The position numbers were made by a program, and so were the translations under genes. DNA of 64,000 nucleotides, from positions 1 to 64,000 of the forward strand of contig CAUUMS010000003.1 of the NCBI GenBank assembly GCA_963546395.1. The letters run 5' to 3'. Each line of letters opens with the position of its first letter. The first letter of the stretch is position 1. Shown one piece after another: positions 44,901 through 50,707 of the stretch. The notes below the pieces were generated by a model. The model saw only the letters and a list, made by a program, of their open reading frames with translations, made no database searches and was not told the DNA's origin. Source of the DNA: Bacteroides_D sp963546395 (GTDB lineage Bacteria > Bacteroidota > Bacteroidia > Bacteroidales > CAJPTX01).

Positions 44901-45361
44901 GAAGCCGTGTTGAGGCTAACACTGAGCTTACCATCTCTGCCACCCCGCTGGATGCTAAGCGTCACCGACTGGCCAAACTCCTCGTGGGAGGTCAAGACCT
45001 CACGAAGGATGCGCAGGGTGGTACTGTACGGTTCGTCGTGACGGCTGATGTGGCCATTGAGGCCACCTTCGAGGCTATTCCTGCCGAAAAGCCAGCTCCC
45101 AGTCCTACCGAGGTGAGGAATCACTCGCTGGAGCTGGTGTCAGCCCATCCGAACCCGTTCACCGGCCTTGTGACGGTGTCGGGCCTCGAGGTAGCCAAGC
45201 GTATGCAGTTGCTCAGCGTGAATGGTGTTGCATTGAGAACGGTGTATTTGCATGGCGAGGCTGAGGTTCAGCTCGATCTTGCCGATCTGCCAGCTGGCCT
45301 TTACGTCCTGGTCGTAGAGCGCGAATCGGCCCGTAAGGTGTTGCGCCTCGTGAAGAACTAA
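35999..45361 (+). CDS. Giant T9SS-exported subtilisin-family (S8) protease mosaic
   Basis: 3120 residues. Signal peptide 1-22 (ending VVQAQ), a propeptide-like region (about 45-210), then an S8 catalytic domain with the full triad: D245 (GIWDGNV), H272 (HGTHVAGS) and S455 (GTSMACP). After that come beta-sandwich and FN3-like domains, a GEVED-type domain (about 1430-1500, WVDWDGDLKFAD), a LamG-like domain (about 1640-1815, ending KIDEVRIWKSG), an MBG-like segment (about 2065-2150), a jelly-roll or cleaved-adhesin-like domain (about 2465-2635, LIDNVQIFE), InlB-type repeats, two carboxypeptidase-regulatory-like repeats, and a T9SS sorting domain over the last about 80 residues (HPNPFTGLVTV). Expected to be a cell-surface or released protease with several binding modules. 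Confidence 0.9.
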   Translation: MRKFVLYLMVLLALGTLVVQAQEYVTLGGHRFVPEQNVGARMRGIPDYGASTQGWHNVLVQFSQIPSQDEIRSLAKSGIVLKDYVGGKAYMALVKEKRTRTGISALESAHMVSMVPLRPEWKVDPVLTAGSIPQYAQTASGHAKVVIHLASNAPWSDAPSALTRVGVEDLHVSELLGWVTGQVPLNRMTEVAALPWVVRVALQDPPAKANNQGGATLGRASILNRSTLLGGRGLLGEGQRIGIWDGNVVFHPDFGDRIHVQEYELADGTETHGTHVAGSVLGAGLIDPDARGMAPKAQAWTYNFNVQSNRKRAEEEMAEAFKMFGIHLTQNSYGITLGAGCDFYTDLPYIQSDYAVDKLAVDYPTLSHVYAAGNEQGYCQEDAIQAYGMPGYGTATRKAKNVINVAATDVYGRITDFSSFGPLDDGRLFPTVAARGAAVYSTQPGGQYKAMDGTSMACPTVTGHLALVSERYGQLHNGVPIRNDLLRALAANTADDAGRKGPDFQFGYGILNAERAVIAIEKGYYELGEIAKGDTWTKKVSVPKGAAGFRAMLVWNDPVASREYKRGEKVMINDLDLHLKCGSSDFLPWVLDHTKGNVEKEAKRKKDDLNNIEQVTLTASELSGNTDVVLEVKGSTVVDGKQPFAVVWWVDDDTPRIVTPSAGDKLVAGASTMLRIEHMKAPLTVEISYDGGKNYQQLGSVSTSFTDIMFRIPSNAPITEQAMLRIIDAAGRVVLSEGMFTVAPQPTLVRIEKPDCGLEGWKLVWDKIPAATHGYEVLLANRIEGQYESVGHTEKADETEFTIPAEKLNRGERPVVSVAVRTEHGYGKRAVAMRAEAAMPLKLTIDKLPFAETFKHSGSEYLRISGGENTLRFLRENKQMTDGSNYLYVGVGRTNPQFDSSDFFGEKNRDNMTTISLCDIDLSDLPKDMQVEFRMRGGLVLSRRDDLQSTRFRVYDNGVLLKDQYGKEERQGSMQIEDWIYRLDGGQHHSIKIVHVGERVNDMLGLAGIFIEPLQHQPDVSIALATPLKDGANLGLTKVYAKVSNHSSDDVKKVRLVAHLNGEWKLATEVHDLKAKNDRIVPLELDLSTASPLGERKNIRLEVALDGDTNTTNDAIEVTVKNFGKVITHPISKQVGDATIDPFETHVVTGPFFYADNGGTLSNYDLDQIATLKLLPSDPSQRVRIRFKSFNLRGDSTALMLYTAQVPENLVTAGIPPKAVLQGELPEDARTYVSEAEDGAITLFFTSDQELDGEGWLAEVDLVPARTPLTLVKAEARLTGTDSKAKVPVKVTVRNNWIEEQKGFDLGLWDGRKYILKQHVDQIAQGEKEFTFTEPLELEMSTILNLRVAVLSSPTCGSTNYLPLLAAYDSYCIPGAIRSDQDLFIGTIRVNDSLFTMDDPTTHLQYEVSPTVPIFHNDEKVRMRMKATNYLEHEAQFVVWVDWDGDLKFADSERYSIVLADGEEECALEIPIPTGATIGKKRVRMALLADAKTIADGPCFAGGIETGDLRDITFEMVATNPVTNDLALTGIDAGPSGPGLKTNQEISIRLKNLSNHEFKGKVKVKVKVDDKAEIEDEVDCQSEPLEAFVGENSYKLPTAALDLSASGRHTIKVTIEELPQVKNPENNSMTTEVHCVTPNAAGDQYALAFTSRYSTDLQQVELPQISQALASYKAEDKFTFEFLFNADQFQYGRLLEANGFAIAALNGVGDDVPDNSIGVLVGSYMLAHTPGNVIKPGVWQHVAVELEIERMPSALESGKTNVKIFLDGKEQEVSSYGLSNPDFGNLKLGRKFLGKIDEVRIWKSGVDQAALESHLYTHHRQANGDLPANCLAEFSFDEGPGNTSGISNGMPAPIRVDKADLITRPEGGIWYKQDQLLARFAFTGQVSYTKVGNTYTVKFVHTAKPESIEGTITPAWPDAKLTHQGQPIAGSHTFNFTNDVVVEAECMLFGKKVTQTLTFKFQNDLSNERNLLSLALSKAHNDGLKQDVQVDPVSQVNVIRLREAEGTPTTPAAMKLSFSLPAGATAQYNGVALESNVTPVDFTKPVVVTVKAANGQTKRYDLRLALDQSITWDKAPLAYTYGDAPADLDAVASSGRPVVYVSSNPVVASVANGRLVIGRPGKAELRAAEAGGGLYASAEDVVRTVTVGKKSITVQPSNTQARYAEPVRWQFSYSGLAQSEDEAALPSPLSRKAYTLEDASGHSFDANTLLPVGTYKVKAQSEAYETERYIIQPKDGNLEVQPGDLIDFRFLVADADGPVADAMVKVDGNGRLTSSDGEVIFQLREGLSVSYEVSKAGYGLEKGSAKAETGKDNRISVMLRKADLTLTYKAGDHGTLHGPSTQVLVAGAAGQPVRIEPEAGFRFTRWSDGSLDNPRQDCDVVASLTVTAEYLPAEYTLSYAVVGSGRWKQGKQEQIVSHGANAQTVAVGLADAESFFAGWSDGSMELERTDEKLTSSQIYRAYFGRYATLPASNDFEQGQLSDGWYSASINGNIGPWTVDNFLPSKLHRLDGHFAFCDNRKAPGAGVHHTSHLYSPRFKVSGVTRPIAVSFDYTLQGGTDPDECVVEYTVDGSSWKKLGMSMAVTYERSSWKEELAASEFTGKEFVQFRWVYHTNWGRYVLIDNVQIFETGDAQHTLSYVAEPSEGGSFLVGGVAASSQTVEHGKSAEPVQAQPKANYRFLEWKGLNAEATLQLKAPVLSDMTYTALFASQSTVRIQYVAKPTGRGQFTVDGATVDHQDLERAADAKPVVASPVPGWQFAYWAIDGSGSAERIERAVADDMVLEAVFVPVRRQITFVVVDGQTPIANAIIGVEGQLLQTDASGKASLMLPAGTYAYSVTRLGYNPVQGVCTLEDKDLEVRVDVSQRQVLFVVSTSEGRLPSATVTIEGLQPLTTSDRGEAAITLADGNYKYSASAAGMATVEGDLRVLGRPLRVDVLLTAAATTYEVTIADASNGKVEVRAQGKTLTSGSRVEANTELTISATPLDAKRHRLAKLLVGGQDLTKDAQGGTVRFVVTADVAIEATFEAIPAEKPAPSPTEVRNHSLELVSAHPNPFTGLVTVSGLEVAKRMQLLSVNGVALRTVYLHGEAEVQLDLADLPAGLYVLVVERESARKVLRLVKN

Positions 45362-45383
45362 AGTCCTGCAAGGGACTTTAGTA

Positions 45384-45420
45384 AAGAGGAGGGGGCAAAT
45401 ATTGCCCCCTCCTCTTTTTT
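45384..45420 (+). terminator. Terminator of the giant protease gene
   Basis: A 15-bp perfect stem (arms 45384-45398 and 45402-45416) with a 3-base loop runs into six T (45415-45420). A small AAGTCC/GGACTT inverted repeat precedes it at 45361-45378. Confidence 0.95.
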
Positions 45421-45553
45421 ATTTGCGACCACTGTGAGTAATCCTCTCAGATTATGTGCCCCTCGCCAACTCTCACGTCCTTCCTCGCTAGTCGCTCTCT
45501 AGCTCTTTGGGGTGGGGTAGTCTGCCGATTTCGTTAACTATTCACTCCTTGCC

Positions 45554-46315
45554 TCACACCTTTGGGTGCAGTACGAAGTTCGATCCCAGGTACACCCTAC
45601 GCACCTCGGGGTCATCCGCCAGTTCTTGCGCTGTGCCAGCCTTCAGAATATTACCCTCGAAGAGCAGGTAGGCGCGGTCAGTAATGGAGAGCGTCTCGTG
45701 CACATTGTGATCGGTTATCAGGATTCCAATGTTACGATCCTTCAGGTGAGCCACAATGTGCTGAATATCCTCCACGGCAATCGGGTCTACCCCCGCGAAG
45801 GGCTCATCTAGGAGTATAAACTTGGGATCCAGAGCCAGGGCCCTTGCAATCTCTGTGCGTCTGCGTTCACCGCCCGAGAGCTGAATACCAAGGCTCTTGC
45901 GAATCTTCTGCAAGTTGAATTCCTGAATCAGACTCTCAGTCTTCTCCCGCTGGTAATCCTTGGGCTTGCGAGTCATCTCTAGCACCGAGCGGATGTTATC
46001 CTCCACGCTCAGCTTGCGAAATACGCTGGCCTCCTGCGCTAGGTAGCCCACCCCCTGTTGGGCACGGCGGAACATGGGCTCCTTGGTGATATCCTTATCG
46101 TTGAGGAATATGCGCCCCTCGTTGGGCACAATTAGCCCCACGATCATGTAGAACGTCGTCGTCTTACCTGCCCCATTGGGCCCCAGCAAACCCACAATCT
46201 CTCCCTGGCGCACCTCGATGCTAACCCCTCGAACCACCGTGCGGCTCTTGTAGCGTTTGATGAGGTTCTCCGCATGCAAGCATTGGGGCTCGGCCTGCTC
46301 ATTCATGGCTGTCAT
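45554..46315 (-). CDS. lptB: LPS export ABC transporter ATP-binding protein LptB
   Basis: 253-residue ABC ATPase powering LPS extraction from the inner membrane with LptFGC. Walker A GLLGPNGAGKTT, the Q-loop region, signature QLSGGERRR, Walker B FILLDEPFAGVDP and switch ITDHNVHETL are all present, and the last two are typical of LptB. The start may be the ATG at 46315 or the next one at 46306. It lies 173 bases downstream of the OstA-like gene with its own -7 box, so it may be transcribed both alone and by read-through. Confidence 0.94.
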   Translation of the reverse strand: MTAMNEQAEPQCLHAENLIKRYKSRTVVRGVSIEVRQGEIVGLLGPNGAGKTTTFYMIVGLIVPNEGRIFLNDKDITKEPMFRRAQQGVGYLAQEASVFRKLSVEDNIRSVLEMTRKPKDYQREKTESLIQEFNLQKIRKSLGIQLSGGERRRTEIARALALDPKFILLDEPFAGVDPIAVEDIQHIVAHLKDRNIGILITDHNVHETLSITDRAYLLFEGNILKAGTAQELADDPEVRRVYLGSNFVLHPKV

Positions 46316-46336
46316 ACTATATATGGGTCACCCCTG

Positions 46337-46344
46337 CAAAGGTA
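46337..46344 (-). promoter_or_regulatory. Possible -7 box of lptB
   Basis: TACCTTTG on the minus strand, 21 bases before the lptB start, matches TAnnTTTG; no clear -33. Confidence 0.45.
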
Positions 46345-46488
46345 GCGTAAATCCTCAGTGAGCCATCCGCCACCCTCCTCTTGCCTCGGTCATTGTGGCC
46401 AATGGGTATGTGCAAACGGCCACTGCCACACCATCTCGAGTCCTAATGCTCACGCAGAAATGTTGAGAGCCACCGGGCCGGGGTCGAT

Positions 46489-48462
46489 CTATCTTGCGAT
46501 ATCCCTAGCCCCCTCATCGCCGTTTGTGACCTCCAGGTCATGCGGTGAGCTCTCAGGGGCTGGTATCTCTATTGCCCGTTCGAGCGTAACCCGCTCTATC
46601 TTGCGATAGCCCAGGGCCCGTTCACGCACCGGCACGTAGTAATCGAAGTCTGTGAGCCATGTCGGCACCACATCACCACGCCCCTGTGGGCGAAGATCCT
46701 CCCTCCACTCGAATCCGTACAGCTGACGATCCTCAATGGAGGTCTCTCGTAATGGCAGCATCGACGACTTGGGCGAGTGGTAAAATGTCACCTCATATGG
46801 TTGATTGTTCTCTACCAATGCCCGAAAATCTGGGCACTCCACCCGGTTGATGCCCACTATCTCATTGCCATCCACCATGTAGTACACCATGCGAGCATCC
46901 CCTGCGGCGTATACCACCCGTAGGGCTCCCTGGTGGAAGTGGCTACGGATTTGTTCCGCGCCCACCTGGTCGAAGTGTACGCTGTCCTGCCGCATGGCGA
47001 CAATGGCCCGTGCGTTCAGATGCACGCTGTCGAGTTTATTCTTGCCCACGTAGGCCACAATGGTTTGTGCGCTAGCCTGGCTGCTATCGCTCCAGAGGTA
47101 GGGGAATGGGGCTCGTGACAGCGTCACTGTGCTATCTACTCCCGAGAAGTAGGCTGTGTCTGCAATCAGCTGAGCATTACGCTTGTAGGCCCGCACACGC
47201 CCGATCCCCTTGGCAAAGTGCACGGTATCACTCCGCCAGATGGTGTCCCTGCGCTCCGTGCCCTCTGGGCCTTGGCCCCCCTTGGGATGCTGCATGGACG
47301 TGCGATCGTTGGCTGTACTAGGACTGTTGTTCGCCAGTTCCTCAGGGCTCATACTGCTCACAGCTCCCCGGGCTCCATTAGGCAATGGCATCTCGCCCCG
47401 GCTGCGTGTGCGTGCGGCGCGGTGCCCATCCGTTGTGGTAGTGGAGTCATTAGCCCCTAGACCCGCGATTAGCTCTGTGGTGTCTACTTGAGCCACCCGG
47501 CGTACTTCGCGCCATGTGCGCAGCGTGTCCGCCCGTAGCGTCAGGGTGTCATGCACCGCGCCGCTTGTGTCCAGCGCGAACACCATGGGCCATTCGTCCG
47601 CAATCGCCAGCTGCGTGCCGTGCCAGTAGCGGAGGTGCTGCGTGTACAGCCTGTTGCGCGATAGGGAATCCTCCAGCACCACTCGCCCCTTCGCCTCGAC
47701 AAAGGCCTTCCGCTTGTTGCCGTAGAACCAGTCGGCGAATATGCGCTGCGCCCCATCATCGGCCATCACCTCGCGCTGTATCTCCAGCTCGTCATTGCGC
47801 TGATCATACCACCCCTGTAGCCCGTAAGCCATGCGGTGTGTCTCATACAGCCGCGTGGGGCCCCAGAAATAGGCCCGCTCAGTGAGCTGGTGGTAGATGA
47901 GCGAATCGGTGTACGCATCCACCTTCTCCCCGCGAAAGGTGACCGCGCGCCACACCGTGGCGATTTTACCCCGCGAGGCGTAGTGCCCGCGGCTGCTCTC
48001 CATCACATTCTTCCCCGAGCGGATGCGGCCCCACACATGGTACTCCGCCGTATTCTCGCGCGTGTTGAAGAAGAGCTCATCGCTCCACAGCGTAGATTTC
48101 TGCACCGTGTCACGTAGCACCACCGGCGAGCCCACGATGCGCCCCTTCCCCGTGTTGCCATCGTAGTAGAGCGTCTCCCCCTGTATGCGCAGCTCCTGGC
48201 TCCTGATGCGCACATGCCCGTAGGCATCGAAGGTGTTAGCCTGCTGATCCACGTGCGCGCTATCGCACCGCATGATAGCCGAATCGTGCTGCAACACCAC
48301 GTTGCGTAGCAGCCGGAACACCGTGGCCCCCCCCTGCGCCATCGGGCGCATCTCCTCGGCCTGCACGATGCGAACCTCTACTACCGACTGCCCATGCGCC
48401 GGGCAGAGAGGGCCGCCCGCAAGCAGCACCCCGAGTAGGGCCCCGTACGCAGCACGCCTCAT
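46489..48462 (-). CDS. OstA-like (LptA/LptD-N family) periplasmic protein
   Basis: 657 residues with a signal peptide (about 1-25, CPAHGQ). Residues about 30-320 form repeated beta-jelly-roll elements of the OstA/LptA type: ...DSAHVDQQANTFDAYGHVRI..., ...GETLYYDGNTGKGRIVG..., ...AYTDSLIYHQLTERAYFWG.... A Ser/Thr/Gly-rich low-complexity spacer (about 345-410) splits the array, and more OstA-like strands follow (DTAYFSGVDSTVTL). Proteins of this fold bind lipid A and form the periplasmic bridge for LPS. It lies 4 bases after a SurA-like gene and upstream of lptB, which supports a role in outer-membrane assembly. Much longer than E. coli LptA (185). Confidence 0.82.
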   Translation of the reverse strand: MRRAAYGALLGVLLAGGPLCPAHGQSVVEVRIVQAEEMRPMAQGGATVFRLLRNVVLQHDSAIMRCDSAHVDQQANTFDAYGHVRIRSQELRIQGETLYYDGNTGKGRIVGSPVVLRDTVQKSTLWSDELFFNTRENTAEYHVWGRIRSGKNVMESSRGHYASRGKIATVWRAVTFRGEKVDAYTDSLIYHQLTERAYFWGPTRLYETHRMAYGLQGWYDQRNDELEIQREVMADDGAQRIFADWFYGNKRKAFVEAKGRVVLEDSLSRNRLYTQHLRYWHGTQLAIADEWPMVFALDTSGAVHDTLTLRADTLRTWREVRRVAQVDTTELIAGLGANDSTTTTDGHRAARTRSRGEMPLPNGARGAVSSMSPEELANNSPSTANDRTSMQHPKGGQGPEGTERRDTIWRSDTVHFAKGIGRVRAYKRNAQLIADTAYFSGVDSTVTLSRAPFPYLWSDSSQASAQTIVAYVGKNKLDSVHLNARAIVAMRQDSVHFDQVGAEQIRSHFHQGALRVVYAAGDARMVYYMVDGNEIVGINRVECPDFRALVENNQPYEVTFYHSPKSSMLPLRETSIEDRQLYGFEWREDLRPQGRGDVVPTWLTDFDYYVPVRERALGYRKIERVTLERAIEIPAPESSPHDLEVTNGDEGARDIAR

Positions 48463-48466
48463 CCCT

Positions 48467-49849
48467 CTACTCGTCAGCCACGATGCGCCCCTGCCAGTAT
48501 GGCATCTTGAATTGGCAGTCCTTATACAGCGGGTTTATGCGGATGTAGATGTTCGCCTGCTTCTTCTTAACCCACTCGGCGTACACCTCCTTCTCCTGAT
48601 GCTGTTTGGCCAGCTGCTGCAAGTCGTGGTAATCGTCCTCCAGATTCATCCGGTGAGGCTCAATGACACGCTCCAGCAGCACCACCTTCACCACGGCATT
48701 CCCGTTCTTATCCCGGCTCTCGTAGGGCTCGGTCATCTCCCCGGGCTTCAGGTTTTTCACGGCGTAGTAGTCCACCGGGAGCATAGTCTCCTTGTCAAGC
48801 TGCGTGCCTCCACGCCGCGCATCCGACACGAGACCCCCATTCATGCGCGAATCCTTATCGTCAGAATACCGCTCGCAGGCCTTGGCAAACGTCAGCGTAT
48901 CGAGCTGCACTAGCGTGCGAATGCTATCGGCGCGACGAATGGTGGCATTGATGATATCCGAGGAATAGTTAGGCTTGAGCAGGATGTGCCGCACCTTGAT
49001 CATGTTGCCCTTCTTGTCGATGAGCTGGATGATGTGGTAGCCGTACTCCGTCTGCACGATGGGGCTCACCTGATCCTTCTGCAGGGCGAAAGCCGCATCT
49101 GCAAACGGCTTCAGGAAGTTCTCCCGGGCGAGATAGTCCATCTCTCCGCCCCGTGTGGCCGACGATCGATCCTCCGAGTAGGCCATGGCCAGCGTGCTAA
49201 ACCGCTCACCCTTCAGGATGCGCTCACGCAGCCCCAGCAGCTTCTCTTTCACTAGATACTCTGCATCGCTGCTCGACACCGGGTTGAGCGTCAGCTGACG
49301 CATCACGAAACGCTCGGGCACCATCGGCAGGCTATCGATAGGCTGCGAGCGGTAGAAGTTCTGCACCTGCGAGGGGGTCACCTTCACGTGGCTCACCAGC
49401 TTGCTACGCACCTGGTCTGCCCGTTGCTGCTCGCCAATCAGCGTGCGCAGCTCGCGACGGATCTCACGGAGCGAACGCCCGTACTGACGCTCCAGTTCCT
49501 CCTCGCTACCCGTTTGCATGATGAAATACCCCACGCGTTGCTCCACCTCCTGATCTAGGGCCATCTCATTCGTCTGCACGCTGTCCAGGTCGGCCTGATC
49601 TAGCAGCATGTTGTGCAGAATCAGGTTCTCGAGAATCGTGCACCCATCCACGCCGGGGGCCTGCGCCCCTTGCATCCGCATACGCAGAAGCTCCATCTCG
49701 ATATCGGAGCGCAGTATGGCCCGGGTGCCCACGTTAGCCACCGTGCCGTCTACCAGCTGCGCCCGTAGAGGTTGAATTAGCACTAGCAATCCGAGCACCG
49801 CCATCACGCAGCGGGCCACATCTCCTCGTGTCAATCCGTCGTATCTCAT
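48467..49849 (-). CDS. SurA-like peptidylprolyl isomerase / periplasmic chaperone
   Basis: 460 residues with a signal peptide (about 1-31, QPLRAQ), a SurA-type N-terminal chaperone domain (VANVGTRAILRSDIEMELLRM and helices to about 170), and two parvulin domains: about 175-285 (FSTLAMAYSEDRSSATRGGEM, TEYGYHIIQLIDK) and about 285-390 (VRHILLKPNYSSD, YSDDKDSRMNGG). SurA escorts unfolded beta-barrel proteins across the periplasm. The gene lies third in the guaB-led minus-strand block after a lipoprotein gene, with a 9-base gap. Confidence 0.9.
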   Translation of the reverse strand: MRYDGLTRGDVARCVMAVLGLLVLIQPLRAQLVDGTVANVGTRAILRSDIEMELLRMRMQGAQAPGVDGCTILENLILHNMLLDQADLDSVQTNEMALDQEVEQRVGYFIMQTGSEEELERQYGRSLREIRRELRTLIGEQQRADQVRSKLVSHVKVTPSQVQNFYRSQPIDSLPMVPERFVMRQLTLNPVSSSDAEYLVKEKLLGLRERILKGERFSTLAMAYSEDRSSATRGGEMDYLARENFLKPFADAAFALQKDQVSPIVQTEYGYHIIQLIDKKGNMIKVRHILLKPNYSSDIINATIRRADSIRTLVQLDTLTFAKACERYSDDKDSRMNGGLVSDARRGGTQLDKETMLPVDYYAVKNLKPGEMTEPYESRDKNGNAVVKVVLLERVIEPHRMNLEDDYHDLQQLAKQHQEKEVYAEWVKKKQANIYIRINPLYKDCQFKMPYWQGRIVADE

Positions 49850-49858
49850 TGAGGTTGG

Positions 49859-50707
49859 TTAGAAGTGTACTTTTGCCTTCCCGTCATCCATGCCCTGCTG
49901 ATAGGTCTCATTCTCTAGAGCCCGCAGTAGGGCCGCGCGACGCTGGTTGAGTATGATATCGCGCACGTCGCAGTACACGTAGGATAGGGGGGCCGTGGTG
50001 CCCATGTCGCACCACTCACAGATATTTACCAGGTAGACCAGCCCGTTCTCCGAGGCCTCGATGTTGCGCATGCGACGATGCGAATCGATGCGCTCCAGGC
50101 TGGCCGGAAGAATGGATACCAAATCGGGCAGCGAGATCCACTCCTCGGGGGTTCGACGCGGGGAGATCCCTGCCTCGAGGGTTAGGCTCGCCAGGCGTTG
50201 TAGACCCGCATCGTCGCACACACGGTAGGCGGCCCGTAGCTCGCCCAGATGCGGATTCTCCTCCTCAACCACCAGCACCAGACAGCGCACGATGGGGGTG
50301 GCGAGGGTGAAAATGGCCGGGTTCGCCTGGTAGAAGGAGTCTATCACCGTGCGCTGTACGGCCGTGTCGAGATGCCGCAGCTCGTAGTTGCGCTCATAGG
50401 ACTGAATGTAGAGCAGCTTGGCATAGTCTGCCGCCTGCTGCTCGATGTCCCGATCGCGCCCACCCATCTTGGTGACGGCCCGCTGGTAGAGTAGCTCTTG
50501 CCTTATCCACGACTCCACAAAGTTGCGGAGCCTGCTCACGCTGTCCTCTCCCGTGGCACCCGCCAGCACGCCCGCCGGCACCTGCTCCATCAGCAGCGTC
50601 CGATTGCCCACTGTGGCCAGTGCCTGGCGTTTGCTCGTCTCGGTCTGAGGGCTACACCCTGCGCACCCCAGCAAGACAAGTAGCCCTAGTGCCCACCAGT
50701 ATCTCAT
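49859..50707 (-). CDS. Chaperone-like lipoprotein lacking an isomerase domain
   Basis: 282 residues. The N-terminus has a lipoprotein signal (VLLGC with C15, or CAGC with C18). The next segment (ALATVGNRTLLMEQVPAGVLAG..., helical to about 130, with a RNFVESWIRQELLYQRAV pattern) resembles the N-terminal chaperone domain of SurA/PpiD proteins. No parvulin motif (HILL, GGxLG, GYHII) is visible. It sits between two parvulin-type chaperone genes, overlapping the upstream one by an ATGA, so a partner role at the membrane is likely. Function inferred. Confidence 0.78.
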   Translation of the reverse strand: MRYWWALGLLVLLGCAGCSPQTETSKRQALATVGNRTLLMEQVPAGVLAGATGEDSVSRLRNFVESWIRQELLYQRAVTKMGGRDRDIEQQAADYAKLLYIQSYERNYELRHLDTAVQRTVIDSFYQANPAIFTLATPIVRCLVLVVEEENPHLGELRAAYRVCDDAGLQRLASLTLEAGISPRRTPEEWISLPDLVSILPASLERIDSHRRMRNIEASENGLVYLVNICEWCDMGTTAPLSYVYCDVRDIILNQRRAALLRALENETYQQGMDDGKAKVHF

